From: Bacteroides propionicifaciens DSM 19291 = JCM 14649
GTDB taxonomy: Bacteria > Bacteroidota > Bacteroidia > Bacteroidales > Bacteroidaceae
Direction: 5' to 3'
DNA: 64,000 nt
NCBI RefSeq assembly: GCF_000375405.1
Contig: NZ_AQWS01000011.1
Location: 16,344-80,343 of the forward strand
Shown here one piece after another: positions 11,423-19,724 of this stretch; position 1 is the first letter of the stretch, and the number at the start of each line of letters is the position of its first letter. The notes below the pieces were generated by a model. That model worked only from the letters and a program-made list of their open reading frames with translations. It was not told the origin of the DNA and did not search any database. Both the position numbers and the translations under genes were made by a program.

Positions 11423-11779
11423 TTCGAATATCACAGTCCATTAAAAATGAGTGAGGGCTATACCACCTTAAATTGGTATAGCCCCCTAGGACAAACTCTA
11501 GAAACAAACTCGAATTTTATCTTTGATGTTTTAAAGATCTACTCTAAAACTATTCTTTCAACACTAAGATGGATTATAATCTAAGATTATTAGAGCCTAA
11601 GAGAAAAAAGTTTTAACACTAATACTACAATTATGTGACTACAATAATAAACTTACTGTCACAAATATAGCATTATTCAAACGATCAAATCAACTGAAAC
11701 AGGATAGGAGACGATAATTGACACCTAAACAGGATGGAACCACTCAATTAAGTTTCATTAGCATGACAATTAAAAAATA
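11423..11779. other. Intergenic region between convergent mutS and ndh remnant
   Basis: These 357 bases carry no gene. A terminator-like hairpin lies at 11455-11484; the rest is AT-rich and shows nothing I can identify. No tRNA and no insertion-sequence ends were seen. Confidence 0.6.
11455..11484. terminator. Hairpin terminator after mutS
   Basis: A perfect 11-bp stem (GGGCTATACCA with TGGTATAGCCC) and 8-base loop starts 33 bases after the mutS stop. There is no strong T-run, so termination would be weak or factor-assisted. Confidence 0.6.
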
Positions 11780-12508
11780 TTATAAATCATCACCTTGGTG
11801 ATGTACCTGTTCGTACTCTTCTTGTTTAGCAACCACGTAGTTTTTTCTTGGATAAAGAATGAATCTTGTTGAGCGATCGTAAGTGAAATAATTCCATACC
11901 CATTGTAAAAGGACAAAAAACTTATTTCTTACTCCTAGAATAGATTTTAAATGCACAACTAGCCACATAGACCAAGCCAGTTTACCTCCAAGCTTTACTT
12001 TCCCTAAGTCGGCAACTGCTTTATTCCTACCCACAGTAGCCATTGAACCGTAATTTTTATAACTGAATGGAAGCAGATCTTGATGATTATCTAACCGAAT
12101 TAAATTTTTGGCCACCATACGCGCCTGCTGAATTGCAACTTGAGCAAGTTGTGGATGCCCATTTGGATAGGCTGGATCGTCAAGACTCAAAGCCAAATCA
12201 CCAATACAGAACACATCCTGCAAACCTTCAAGCTGATTAAACGTATTAACCAAAATCCGGTTCCCCCTACCAATCCTATTACCATCAATATTTTTAATTG
12301 AGATACCTGTTACCCCACTAACCCAAATTAGAGAACGCGTAGCAACTTGCTCACCCGAATCTAAATAAGCAATATCGCCATCATAATCTTTTAGCCTTGT
12401 GTTGAGTCTTATGTTGACTCCCATCTTTGTAAGATATTTTTTGGCATTGGCTGAAGCCTCATCAGACATACTCGCCAAAAGATGACCAGAGCCTTCAATT
12501 TTTCTCAT
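11780..12508 (-). pseudogene. C-terminal remnant of type II NADH dehydrogenase
   Basis: The 242 residues match the second half of a type II NADH:quinone oxidoreductase: LIWVSGVTG, the FAD-tail motif VFCIGDLAL with NGHPQLAQVAIQQ, GSMATVGRNKAVADLG, and a hydrophobic membrane-anchoring C-terminus WSMWLVVHLKSILGVRN. The family is about 430 residues; here the N-terminal FAD-binding domain with its GxGxxG motif is absent, so the product cannot bind its cofactor. The frame opens at EGSGHLLASMS, which in intact proteins lies at about residue 190-200. It overlaps the uxaA remnant by 14 bases at a junction that looks like a deletion scar. Confidence 0.85.
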
Positions 12509-13589
12509 TATTAACTAGTTTGCCTGAAGCAACCTCTGCAATATAGTGTAGAAAGGATAGGCTCACATCATCCATCTTTTCACCCTCTAACAAGACGCCT
12601 GCATTAAAATCAATCCAACCAGGCTTAAAATTAGAAAGCTTAGAGTTGGTAGAGACTTTAAGAGTAGGAACAAAAGTTCCAAATGGAGTTCCACGACCTG
12701 TAGTAAACAGAACTAAATGGCAACCAGATGCAGCTAAAGCTGTACTTGCTACTAAGTCATTGCCAGGTGCACTCAACAGATTTAATCCCTTAGTAGATAA
12801 TCTATCACCATAAAGCAGTACATCACGTACGGGAGAAGTTCCCGCTTTTTGAGTACAACCAAGTGATTTTTCTTCTAGTGTTGAAATACCTCCTTGCTTA
12901 TTACCTGGTGAAGGGTTCTCATATATAGGTTGTTTATTCTCTATAAAGTAGGCTTTAAAATCGTTGATCAAGTGAACAGTCTTATCAAAGACCTCTTTAC
13001 TTTCACAACGCTCCATAAGAATGGTTTCAGCTCCAAACATCTCAGGCACCTCAGTTAAAACAGTTGTTCCACCTTGTGATACCAGTAAGTCTGAAAAGGC
13101 CCCAAGCAAAGGATTTGCCGTAATGCCAGAGAAACCATCCGAACCTCCACACTTCAAACCAACCTTCAACTCACTCAGTGGAACATCCACACGTTCGTCT
13201 TTAGAGGCCAAGGCATAAAGTTCTCGAAGTAATTTCATTCCCTCTTCATACTCATCAGAAACACGTTGAGTAGTCAAAAACTTCACTCTATCAGAATCAA
13301 ATTCGCCCAAGAAATCCTTGAAAGCTCCTATCTGATTGTTTTCACAGCCCAGTCCTACTACCAAGACAGCACCAGCATTTGGATGTAAAACCATATCACG
13401 AAGTATCTTACGTGTGTTTTCGTGATCTTCGCCAAGTTGAGAACAACCATAGTTGTGAGGGTATGCAAGAATAGCATCTACACCCACCCCTTTAGTTTCT
13501 TCTTGTAATCCTTTAGCCAATTCAGCAATTGTACCGTTAACACAACCTACGGTAGGTAAAATCCACACTTCATTACGAATGCCGACCAT
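12495..13589 (-). CDS. uxaA: Truncated UxaA-family altronate dehydratase (large domain only)
   Basis: The 364 residues match the large catalytic domain of altronate/galactarate dehydratases: GIRNEVWILPTVGCVNG at the very start, YPHNYGCSQLGEDHENT near 45, GLKCGGSDGFSGITANPLLG around 170, and FTTGRGTPFG near 305. Full-length UxaA is about 495 residues with an N-terminal SAF domain, and ends with a segment like FRELAIFKSGVTL. Both are missing: the frame opens at the residue after the usual DGR, and closes after NNEKN, where about 14 residues are lost. An in-frame TAA lies five codons upstream of the ATG. It follows lgt by 34 bases with a purine-rich AAAGAAGAG before the start. Two-subunit UxaA proteins exist, but loss of the C-terminus argues for a decaying remnant. 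Annotated as a coding frame of doubtful function. Confidence 0.75.
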   Translation of the reverse strand: MVGIRNEVWILPTVGCVNGTIAELAKGLQEETKGVGVDAILAYPHNYGCSQLGEDHENTRKILRDMVLHPNAGAVLVVGLGCENNQIGAFKDFLGEFDSDRVKFLTTQRVSDEYEEGMKLLRELYALASKDERVDVPLSELKVGLKCGGSDGFSGITANPLLGAFSDLLVSQGGTTVLTEVPEMFGAETILMERCESKEVFDKTVHLINDFKAYFIENKQPIYENPSPGNKQGGISTLEEKSLGCTQKAGTSPVRDVLLYGDRLSTKGLNLLSAPGNDLVASTALAASGCHLVLFTTGRGTPFGTFVPTLKVSTNSKLSNFKPGWIDFNAGVLLEGEKMDDVSLSFLHYIAEVASGKLVNNEKN

Positions 13590-13623
13590 TGACTCTTCTT
13601 TTTAATGAACTTATGATAAGGTT

Positions 13624-14478
13624 CTATTTTTGAACTCTTTTGGGCTGCATTTGATCAAGCTTTTTGCCGTAAAAAATGCTAATTAACCCGATAATGATAA
13701 ATGGGATACTTAACCATTGTCCCATATTAAGAGCCATTCCTGCTTCAAAATCAACCTGATCTTCTTTAATAAACTCGATAAAGAATCGGAAAGTAAAGAT
13801 ATAAACCAGACAGAAACCAAAGTAGAAACCTCGGTGTAGTTTTGAATCGTATTTCTTATAGAGATACAGCATGATAAAGAACAGAAGTAGATAGGCTAGA
13901 GCCTCATAAAGCTGTCCTGGGTGGCGAGGCAGATTATCTACGCTCGAAAACACAAACGCCCAAGGCACATCGGTAGGCATACCAATAATTTCGGAATTCA
14001 TCAGGTTAGCCAAACGAATCCAGCAAGCTGTAATCGGAGTTGCCACGGCAATCATATCAAGCACATCCATGTAGTTCATCTTTGTTTTGCGGCAATACAT
14101 CCACAAAGCAACGATTAGCCCTAGGGTTCCACCATGACTCGCTAAACCTGCATAACCGACAAATTTCCACCCACCACCGTCGAGGAATTTAATAGGCAGA
14201 AATATTTCTAATGGATTAGCCAAATAGTATTCAGGGTCATAGAATAGACAATGCCCCAATCGAGCACCAAGCAAAATTCCAATAAAACAGTAAATGAACA
14301 GAGGTTCAAAGATCTTCTCAGATATCTTTTTATCACGATATTGATAGCGAACTACATAATAGCCCAAGGCTATACCAATAGCCCAAAACAGACCGTAATA
14401 TTTAATAGGAATACTTCCTAAATGAAACAGAACTGGACTTGGATCCCATTCTATAAAGAGAGGTAATGAATTCAGCAT
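13624..14478 (-). CDS. lgt: Prolipoprotein diacylglyceryl transferase
   Basis: Transfers diacylglycerol from phosphatidylglycerol to the lipobox cysteine of prolipoproteins, the first step of lipoprotein maturation. The protein is a polytopic membrane enzyme with the conserved HGG at residues 115-117 and the Lgt signature [12 protein letters not shown] at 155-166, followed by [10 protein letters not shown] near residue 188. The length of 284 is normal. It serves, among others, the many lipoproteins coded at 17650-29523. The gene is followed closely by the uxaA remnant, which probably was placed there by a deletion. Confidence 0.97.
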   Translation of the reverse strand: MLNSLPLFIEWDPSPVLFHLGSIPIKYYGLFWAIGIALGYYVVRYQYRDKKISEKIFEPLFIYCFIGILLGARLGHCLFYDPEYYLANPLEIFLPIKFLDGGGWKFVGYAGLASHGGTLGLIVALWMYCRKTKMNYMDVLDMIAVATPITACWIRLANLMNSEIIGMPTDVPWAFVFSSVDNLPRHPGQLYEALAYLLLFFIMLYLYKKYDSKLHRGFYFGFCLVYIFTFRFFIEFIKEDQVDFEAGMALNMGQWLSIPFIIIGLISIFYGKKLDQMQPKRVQK

Positions 14479-14550
14479 ATCGTGTTCAATTATAATTTAT
14501 TGATTAATATTTATTCAAAGTAAATAATTCTATCCCAATGTACATAAAAA

Positions 14551-14586
14551 AAGATAGAGGATTATGTAAAACACATCCTCTATCTT
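14551..14586 (-). terminator. Rho-independent terminator after ychF
   Basis: A perfect 12-bp stem (AAGATAGAGGAT, 14551-14562, with 14575-14586) and 12-base loop. It is followed on the minus strand by a T-run and lies 25 bases past the ychF stop. Confidence 0.88.
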
Positions 14587-14610
14587 CAAAATATCTTTGA
14601 GTACTAAGCC

Positions 14611-15711
14611 TTATACGTTAAAACGGAAGTGCATAATGTCACCATCTTGGACAATATACTCTTTACCTTCAACGCCTAGCTTACCAGCTTCACGAACAGC
14701 AGCTTCTGAACCGTATTTGATGAAGTCTTCATATTTGATTACTTCGGCACGGATAAAGCCTTTTTCGAAATCAGTATGGATTACTGCAGCACATTGAGGA
14801 GCTTTCCATCCTTTTTCAAAAGTCCAAGCTCTTACTTCAACTACACCTGCTGTGAAATAAGTTTGCAAGTTAAGCAATTGGTATGCAGCACGAATCAAAC
14901 GACTCACACCCGACTCTTCAAGACCTGCATCGGCTAGGAACATTTGACGCTCTTCGTACGATTCTAGTTCAGCAATTTCTGATTCAGTTTTAGCAGCAAC
15001 TACCAAAATCTCAGCCTTCTCCGCTTTTACAGCTTGGCGAACAGCCTCAACATGAGCGTTACCCGAAACAGCACTATCTTCATCAACATTACAAACATAC
15101 ATCACGGGTTTGTTAGTCAATAAAAAGAGCTCTTTAGAAGCATCAATTTCGTCTTGAGATTCAAACTCAACCGAACGAGCCGATTTACCCTCTTCAAGAG
15201 CTGCCTTGTATTTCAGAAGCACATTGTGTTGCACCTTAGCTGCTGCATCACCAGTTTGAGCTTGTCTGTAAATCTTTTGGATACGTTGATCAACAGTCTC
15301 CAAGTCTTTAAGTTGAAGCTCCGAGTCGATGATCTCTTTATCACGAACAGGATCCACAGTACCGTCAACATGGGTTACGTTCTCGTCTTCAAAACAACGA
15401 AGCACATGAATAATTGCATCAGTTTCACGGATATTGGCCAAGAACTTATTTCCTAAACCCTCACCTTTACTTGCACCTTTAACTAGGCCCGCAATATCAA
15501 CAATTTCAACAGTTGTTGGTACTATCTTTTGTGGTTTAACAAATTCGGATAATTTATTTAAGCGTTCATCAGGAACAGTAATCACACCCACATTCGGTTC
15601 TATAGTACAGAAGGGGAAGTTAGCTGCCTGAGCTTTTGCATTCGATAAACAGTTGAAGAGTGTCGATTTACCTACATTAGGAAGTCCGACAATACCACAT
15701 TGTAAAGCCAT
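14611..15711 (-). CDS. ychF: Redox-responsive ATPase YchF (OLA1/Obg family)
   Basis: A translation-factor-class P-loop protein that, unlike other Obg-like proteins, hydrolyses ATP. Walker A is GLPNVGKSTLFN at residues 9-20, the switch II DIAGLVKGASKGEGLGN lies near 73-89, and the base-recognition site has the non-GTP form NVDED instead of NKxD. A C-terminal TGS-like domain includes TYFTAGVVEVRAW and FIRAEVIKYEDF. At 366 residues it is complete. It has its own -7 box and terminator, so it is monocistronic. Known links are ribosome binding and oxidative-stress response. Confidence 0.97.
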   Translation of the reverse strand: MALQCGIVGLPNVGKSTLFNCLSNAKAQAANFPFCTIEPNVGVITVPDERLNKLSEFVKPQKIVPTTVEIVDIAGLVKGASKGEGLGNKFLANIRETDAIIHVLRCFEDENVTHVDGTVDPVRDKEIIDSELQLKDLETVDQRIQKIYRQAQTGDAAAKVQHNVLLKYKAALEEGKSARSVEFESQDEIDASKELFLLTNKPVMYVCNVDEDSAVSGNAHVEAVRQAVKAEKAEILVVAAKTESEIAELESYEERQMFLADAGLEESGVSRLIRAAYQLLNLQTYFTAGVVEVRAWTFEKGWKAPQCAAVIHTDFEKGFIRAEVIKYEDFIKYGSEAAVREAGKLGVEGKEYIVQDGDIMHFRFNV

Positions 15712-15778
15712 TATATTATTGTATTATTTATTTTTAATTACTCGATTCTCAATGAATTACTTTTTCTCAAAAGTTGTG

Positions 15779-15786
15779 CAAAGATA
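15779..15786 (-). promoter_or_regulatory. Bacteroidetes -7 box for ychF
   Basis: TATCTTTG on the minus strand matches TAnnTTTG and would give a leader of about 60 bases. It is part of a small imperfect palindrome AAAGATAGTTATCTTT. Confidence 0.5.
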
Positions 15787-15801
15787 GTTATCTTTTAAGA
15801 A

Positions 15802-16530
15802 CTAACGGTCCTCCCCCCAACCAAATAATGCAAAATCATAGCTGATTGGGTCGCTAGGATCAAACTCTTTTAGGCTAGTAGTGAGCATTTCAACAGCTTT
15901 TCGGTCATTTGCTTTACGGTCAAGAAGCCCGAGTTCTCGAGATACCCGAGCCACATGTGTATCTAGGGGAATGAATAATTTGCTCGGAGAGATTGTTTTC
16001 CATAGCCCTAAATCGACTATTCCATCGTCTCGAACTAGCCAGCGAAGCGCCATATGCAAACGTTTACAAGCTGAGTTTTTAAGTGGGTTGGAGATATGTT
16101 TAGTTGATATCTCATCATTTGCTTTGGCTATTAGCGTGCGGAAATTAGTTATCCCTTCCCAAAGCGAATCGGCCTGACCAAAAATAGGCTCTAAACTCCT
16201 ACTTTGTTGGTATGCAGCCTGAAGCCCCTTGCAATAATAGTACAAATCGTGCTCAAAGAAGGTGCGGTGTAGATTGGCTGTACCCAACGACTCGTAACCT
16301 CCACCCATTATATAATCGTAAGGAGATGCTCCCATCTTGTCCAAAATCTTTCGGGCGGAGTTTAGAATCATTGGCCTTTTTCCCCACGAAATTGTAGCCA
16401 CAATAAAGCTAACTACCTCAATATCTTGCAAGCGCTGGTATTGATGCGAAAACTGAATGGGGTCATTGGCGATAAATTCGGGTCTATTGTATTGAGCTCT
16501 TAGCTCATCTAATCTTTCTTTAATATCCAT
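15802..16530 (-). CDS. TIGR02757 family protein (DUF2400)
   Basis: A conserved Bacteroidetes protein whose family resembles helix-hairpin-helix DNA glycosylase folds. Recognisable parts are the opening YNRPEFIANDPIQFSH, FIVATISWGKRPMI near residue 45, the WLVRDDGIVDLGLW core near 165, KLFIPLDTHVARVSRELGLL near 185, and the closing YDFALFGWG. I chose the ATG at 16530 (MDIKERL). A GTG six codons upstream, at 16548, keeps the frame but lies inside the terminator hairpin of the preceding gene. The biochemical role is not established; the DTHVARVSRELGL segment resembles the EndoIII-type region but no catalytic lysine or iron-sulphur cysteines are seen. Confidence 0.85.
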   Translation of the reverse strand: MDIKERLDELRAQYNRPEFIANDPIQFSHQYQRLQDIEVVSFIVATISWGKRPMILNSARKILDKMGASPYDYIMGGGYESLGTANLHRTFFEHDLYYYCKGLQAAYQQSRSLEPIFGQADSLWEGITNFRTLIAKANDEISTKHISNPLKNSACKRLHMALRWLVRDDGIVDLGLWKTISPSKLFIPLDTHVARVSRELGLLDRKANDRKAVEMLTTSLKEFDPSDPISYDFALFGWGEDR

Positions 16531-16542
16531 ATATAAATAATA

Positions 16543-16572
16543 AGGCACTTCCTAAATATATAGAAAGTGCCT
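16543..16572 (-). terminator. Terminator ending the nuclease/fimbrillin locus
   Basis: A stem of 11 bp with one mismatch (16543-16553 with 16562-16572, arm AGGCACTTCCT) lies 23 bases after the stop of the last gene of the locus, followed on the minus strand by TTATTATTTAT. Confidence 0.75.
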
Positions 16573-16595
16573 CATATCATCTCGTTTATCAACTA

Positions 16596-17630
16596 CTATT
16601 TAAGCTCTTTAAGCAAATAGATTAGGGTTGGGAAGTGATCACTATACCCGTTGATAAAATTATTACCATCGAAAGTACGGAAAGGATATCCCTTACGTTT
16701 ACCTTCTCTATTGGTTAAAAACTCTTTGTTAAACACCTCAGCTTTCCAAAACTTCAATGTATATGGAGCAGCCGAAAGAAGACTCTCGGAAATTATAATC
16801 TGATCGAATAAGTTCCACTTCCCTTGATAGGCAAGAGAACCAATTCCTTGATCGTATAATCTCCACATCGGGTTATACAACCCTTGAGGTTTAACATCCG
16901 TAGGAAATTTCTTAGCGTTAAGCACCACACGTGTACTCTTGTTATTAGGGTCGTCGTTAAGGTCACCCATAATAACAATCTTAGCATCGGGGTTAATGTT
17001 TTGCAAAGAGTCAACCAAAGATTTTGTTATTGCTGCTGCATGCTCACGAAGTTCGGAAGATTTACTTCCGTAGCGCGAAGGCCAGTGATTAACAATAACG
17101 TGCATAGGTTCTCCAGCCAACAAACCACTCACAACCAATTGGTCACGTGTTTTGAAATTAGGATTGTCTGGAAGTACATAGGGTTTTGCCACACTATTGG
17201 TTACTCTAAACAGTTTAGGGTTATAGAGCAAAGCAACATCGATACCACGCCAGTCGGGAGATTCGTAATGCACAATCTCATACCCCACATCAGCGATACG
17301 TTTATTCTTTACTAAATCTTCCAATACACGGCGATTCTCAACCTCTGCTACCCCCAAGATGGCTGGACCTGCGGGTGTGTAATCAGCACCAATTCGGCTA
17401 ATTACTTTGGCAATATTGTCCAGTTTCTTTTCATACTTATCTTGTGTCCACTTATTGGCACCACTAGGTAAGTATTCGTCGTCACCAGGGTTATCCACAT
17501 CATCTTCGGTATCGAAAAGGTTTTCAACATTATAAAAAGACACGCAGTAAGTCGCATACGACTTCTGGGCCTTCAACGAAGTCAACCCAAACGAAAGACA
17601 AAGAGTCAGTAGTAAATATTTAATTTTCAT
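16596..17630 (-). CDS. Secreted endonuclease/exonuclease/phosphatase family protein
   Basis: A signal peptide (MKIKYLLLTLCLSFGLTSLKA) precedes a DNase I-like fold. Motifs in order: SFYNVENLFD at 31-40 (metal-binding Asn), GVAEVENRRVLEDL at 93-106 (catalytic Glu), a VNHWPSRYG segment near 190 (catalytic His), MGDLNDDP near 222 (Asp/Asn pair), and a closing YSDHFPTLI (Asp-His). All catalytic positions are present, so it should cut phosphodiester bonds in the periplasm or outside the cell. Within the family DNA, RNA or phospholipid substrates are all possible. It is the last gene of the locus, 19 bases after the tandem DUF5689 gene, and a terminator follows. That context suggests a nucleic-acid substrate. 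Confidence 0.9.
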   Translation of the reverse strand: MKIKYLLLTLCLSFGLTSLKAQKSYATYCVSFYNVENLFDTEDDVDNPGDDEYLPSGANKWTQDKYEKKLDNIAKVISRIGADYTPAGPAILGVAEVENRRVLEDLVKNKRIADVGYEIVHYESPDWRGIDVALLYNPKLFRVTNSVAKPYVLPDNPNFKTRDQLVVSGLLAGEPMHVIVNHWPSRYGSKSSELREHAAAITKSLVDSLQNINPDAKIVIMGDLNDDPNNKSTRVVLNAKKFPTDVKPQGLYNPMWRLYDQGIGSLAYQGKWNLFDQIIISESLLSAAPYTLKFWKAEVFNKEFLTNREGKRKGYPFRTFDGNNFINGYSDHFPTLIYLLKELK

Positions 17631-17649
17631 ACTATTATCTCTTTAGTTC

Positions 17650-19698
17650 TTATTTAACACTTACTTCTAGGTTGTCCAAACGCAGACCGAACTTATTGTT
17701 TGCACCTTTAGCAACAAACTTGAGTTCTGCTCCGTCAACACCTTGAATTCCTTTGATAGATAGGGTATAAAACTTATTTAAGTCGGCTTTACCTTTCACC
17801 TCTTTGGATTCAGTGGTTAATTGCTTACCGTTATACCAAACCTCTACACTATTAAGATTGGTTGCATCAGTTTCGTTATAAACATTGGCAGCAACAGCAT
17901 AGCTCAAGCTAAGTTCTTTACCACCTACACCTACAAGGCCAGCAACTACAAATTCAGAATCAGCATTTGCTTTAAGCCAAACGTGATTGTCCAAATCTTT
18001 AGTGTTTCTGATATCAGAAACATTAGTTGGGTCCGAGTAAACAACAGCTTTGTCGTCATAGCCAGTAAAGGCTGCGATTTTTGGCCAAGCTGCATCACCT
18101 TTTTCAAATTTGGCTCCGAAACTCTCTTTCAAGACTACTCCATCTACAGGATCAGTCGGATCTGTAGGTTCTGTAGGGTCTGTAGGTACTTCACCATTAA
18201 AAGGAGTTACATCACTTGTACTGCGAATAGTCATTTGCCACTCACCTTTATGTGTCTCTACAAGACCAACAATAGTCAAATTGCCTGAAGGCATAATTTG
18301 GTCAGCAAATTTAGAGAAACCACTATTACGCATTGTCAAAGTCTTTCCACTAGCATCCTTGATTGTTCTATTGGTATTGACCTTAGGATTAGCATAAGGC
18401 TGACCAGCCTCAACAATAGTTACACCACTAAGCTGGACAAGGGTGTTCAAGTTGCTACTGTTCAATGTTTCAATGGTTACAACTTTAGGTGTAACCTTAT
18501 TGCCCACTGAAACTGTTGTAATGCGACTTTCAAAGTCGGCTAGGCTAATACGGTTAGCTTGTGCAGTTGACGAACCAATCTGAAGTAGACCTTCATAGAA
18601 AATTGCATCAAGACCTTTGGCATTAAAGACAACCTTTGTCCCTAAAGCTAGAGTTTTAGAAACGAAGCTATCATCTACACCCACAGTAATACCACCCGTT
18701 TCATCTTCGATATAAACTTTCTTAAATACGTTACTGTCAGTATCGTCACTCACCACAATACCTCCGATTTTAACATCGTCTTCAATCTTCATTGCAGCTG
18801 ATGCAGCACCTGCATACTTAGCTGCAAATTCAGCAATAGTCATGTTAGGTTTAGCATTGGGGTCTTCAGGATCAGTTGGCTCAGTTGGGTCGGTCTCACC
18901 TGGTGCTTTACCATCAAAAGTCAAGACATCGTCAAGTGAGCGAATCATCAACTGCCAATCACTTCTATGTTTACTCAAAATACCTACAACACTACCTGTA
19001 CCAAAAGGTAAGATCTCTTTGTAGAAGTTCGAGTAACCACTAGTTCTTAGAATGATGGTATTTCCTTTAGCATCTTTAATATTTCTATTAACAGTCTTTT
19101 GATCTTCAGCATAAGGAAGCTTGCCTCCATCAGTGAAGTAAATACCCTCTAGCTCCACTAGCGTATTAACATCTTTATCACTTAGTTTGCTAAAGTCAGT
19201 AACAACTGTAGGTTTGATAGCTTCAACATTTGGCCAATTGTTTTTAACCACGTGCTTAGTGAAGATATTCCATGGAATACGATTGGCTTGTGTATCACCA
19301 TAACCGATTTGTAACTGCTCTCCATAAGAGACCATATACAAACCATGTAGATTAATATACACCTCTTGTCCTAGAGCGTAATCTGTTGATATGTTGTTTT
19401 GATCAGCACCTAGGTTAATACCCCCTGTGTGATCTTCGATATAAACCTGTTTGAAGATATTACCCGAAGCATCACTGCTGATCACTCTTGCTTTAAGAAT
19501 ATATTCGAATTCAATAAGCTGGGGTGTGCCTTCGGCAACATTCTTATAGTTCTCTTTAAGTTCTTTTATGGTAATGTTTTCCTCTGGACCTGTATAAACA
19601 GGCTTGTTCAGAGGTGGCATGTCATAATCTTTAGAACAGCCAACGGCTGCAACTACCAATACGAGAAGCAGACCAAGTATTTTATGTATTGTTTTCAT
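17650..19698 (-). CDS. Lipoprotein with tandem DUF5689 domains and shared C-terminal domain
   Basis: A lipoprotein signal (lipobox VAAVGC, Cys21) is followed by two homologous DUF5689 units at about residues 40-265 and 285-510. Each carries an FKKVYIEDETGGI-type segment, a glycine-and-leucine-rich strand ending LQIG, an ANRI turn, and a TIKDASG...TMRNSGFS-type strand. Linkers after each unit are Pro/Thr/Asp-rich (DPTEPTDPEDPN and PTEPTDPTDPVDG). The last 155 residues form another domain with LDNHVWLKA and RLDNLEVSVK, which recurs in the fimbrillin-like proteins of this locus. It follows the TonB receptor by 26 bases and precedes the nuclease by 19. DUF5689 proteins are commonly encoded beside TonB receptors and secreted nucleases; a surface binding role is inferred. 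Confidence 0.85.
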   Translation of the reverse strand: MKTIHKILGLLLVLVVAAVGCSKDYDMPPLNKPVYTGPEENITIKELKENYKNVAEGTPQLIEFEYILKARVISSDASGNIFKQVYIEDHTGGINLGADQNNISTDYALGQEVYINLHGLYMVSYGEQLQIGYGDTQANRIPWNIFTKHVVKNNWPNVEAIKPTVVTDFSKLSDKDVNTLVELEGIYFTDGGKLPYAEDQKTVNRNIKDAKGNTIILRTSGYSNFYKEILPFGTGSVVGILSKHRSDWQLMIRSLDDVLTFDGKAPGETDPTEPTDPEDPNAKPNMTIAEFAAKYAGAASAAMKIEDDVKIGGIVVSDDTDSNVFKKVYIEDETGGITVGVDDSFVSKTLALGTKVVFNAKGLDAIFYEGLLQIGSSTAQANRISLADFESRITTVSVGNKVTPKVVTIETLNSSNLNTLVQLSGVTIVEAGQPYANPKVNTNRTIKDASGKTLTMRNSGFSKFADQIMPSGNLTIVGLVETHKGEWQMTIRSTSDVTPFNGEVPTDPTEPTDPTDPVDGVVLKESFGAKFEKGDAAWPKIAAFTGYDDKAVVYSDPTNVSDIRNTKDLDNHVWLKANADSEFVVAGLVGVGGKELSLSYAVAANVYNETDATNLNSVEVWYNGKQLTTESKEVKGKADLNKFYTLSIKGIQGVDGAELKFVAKGANNKFGLRLDNLEVSVK

Positions 19699-19724
19699 AT
19701 CTAATTTGCTTTATGATCGTTTAA

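Noticed and set aside
17821..18397. Plus-strand frames including GSVGSVGSVGSVG repeats opposite the DUF5689 gene
   Set aside because: The repeats are the antisense of the Pro/Thr/Asp linker; the frames lie wholly inside a well-supported gene.
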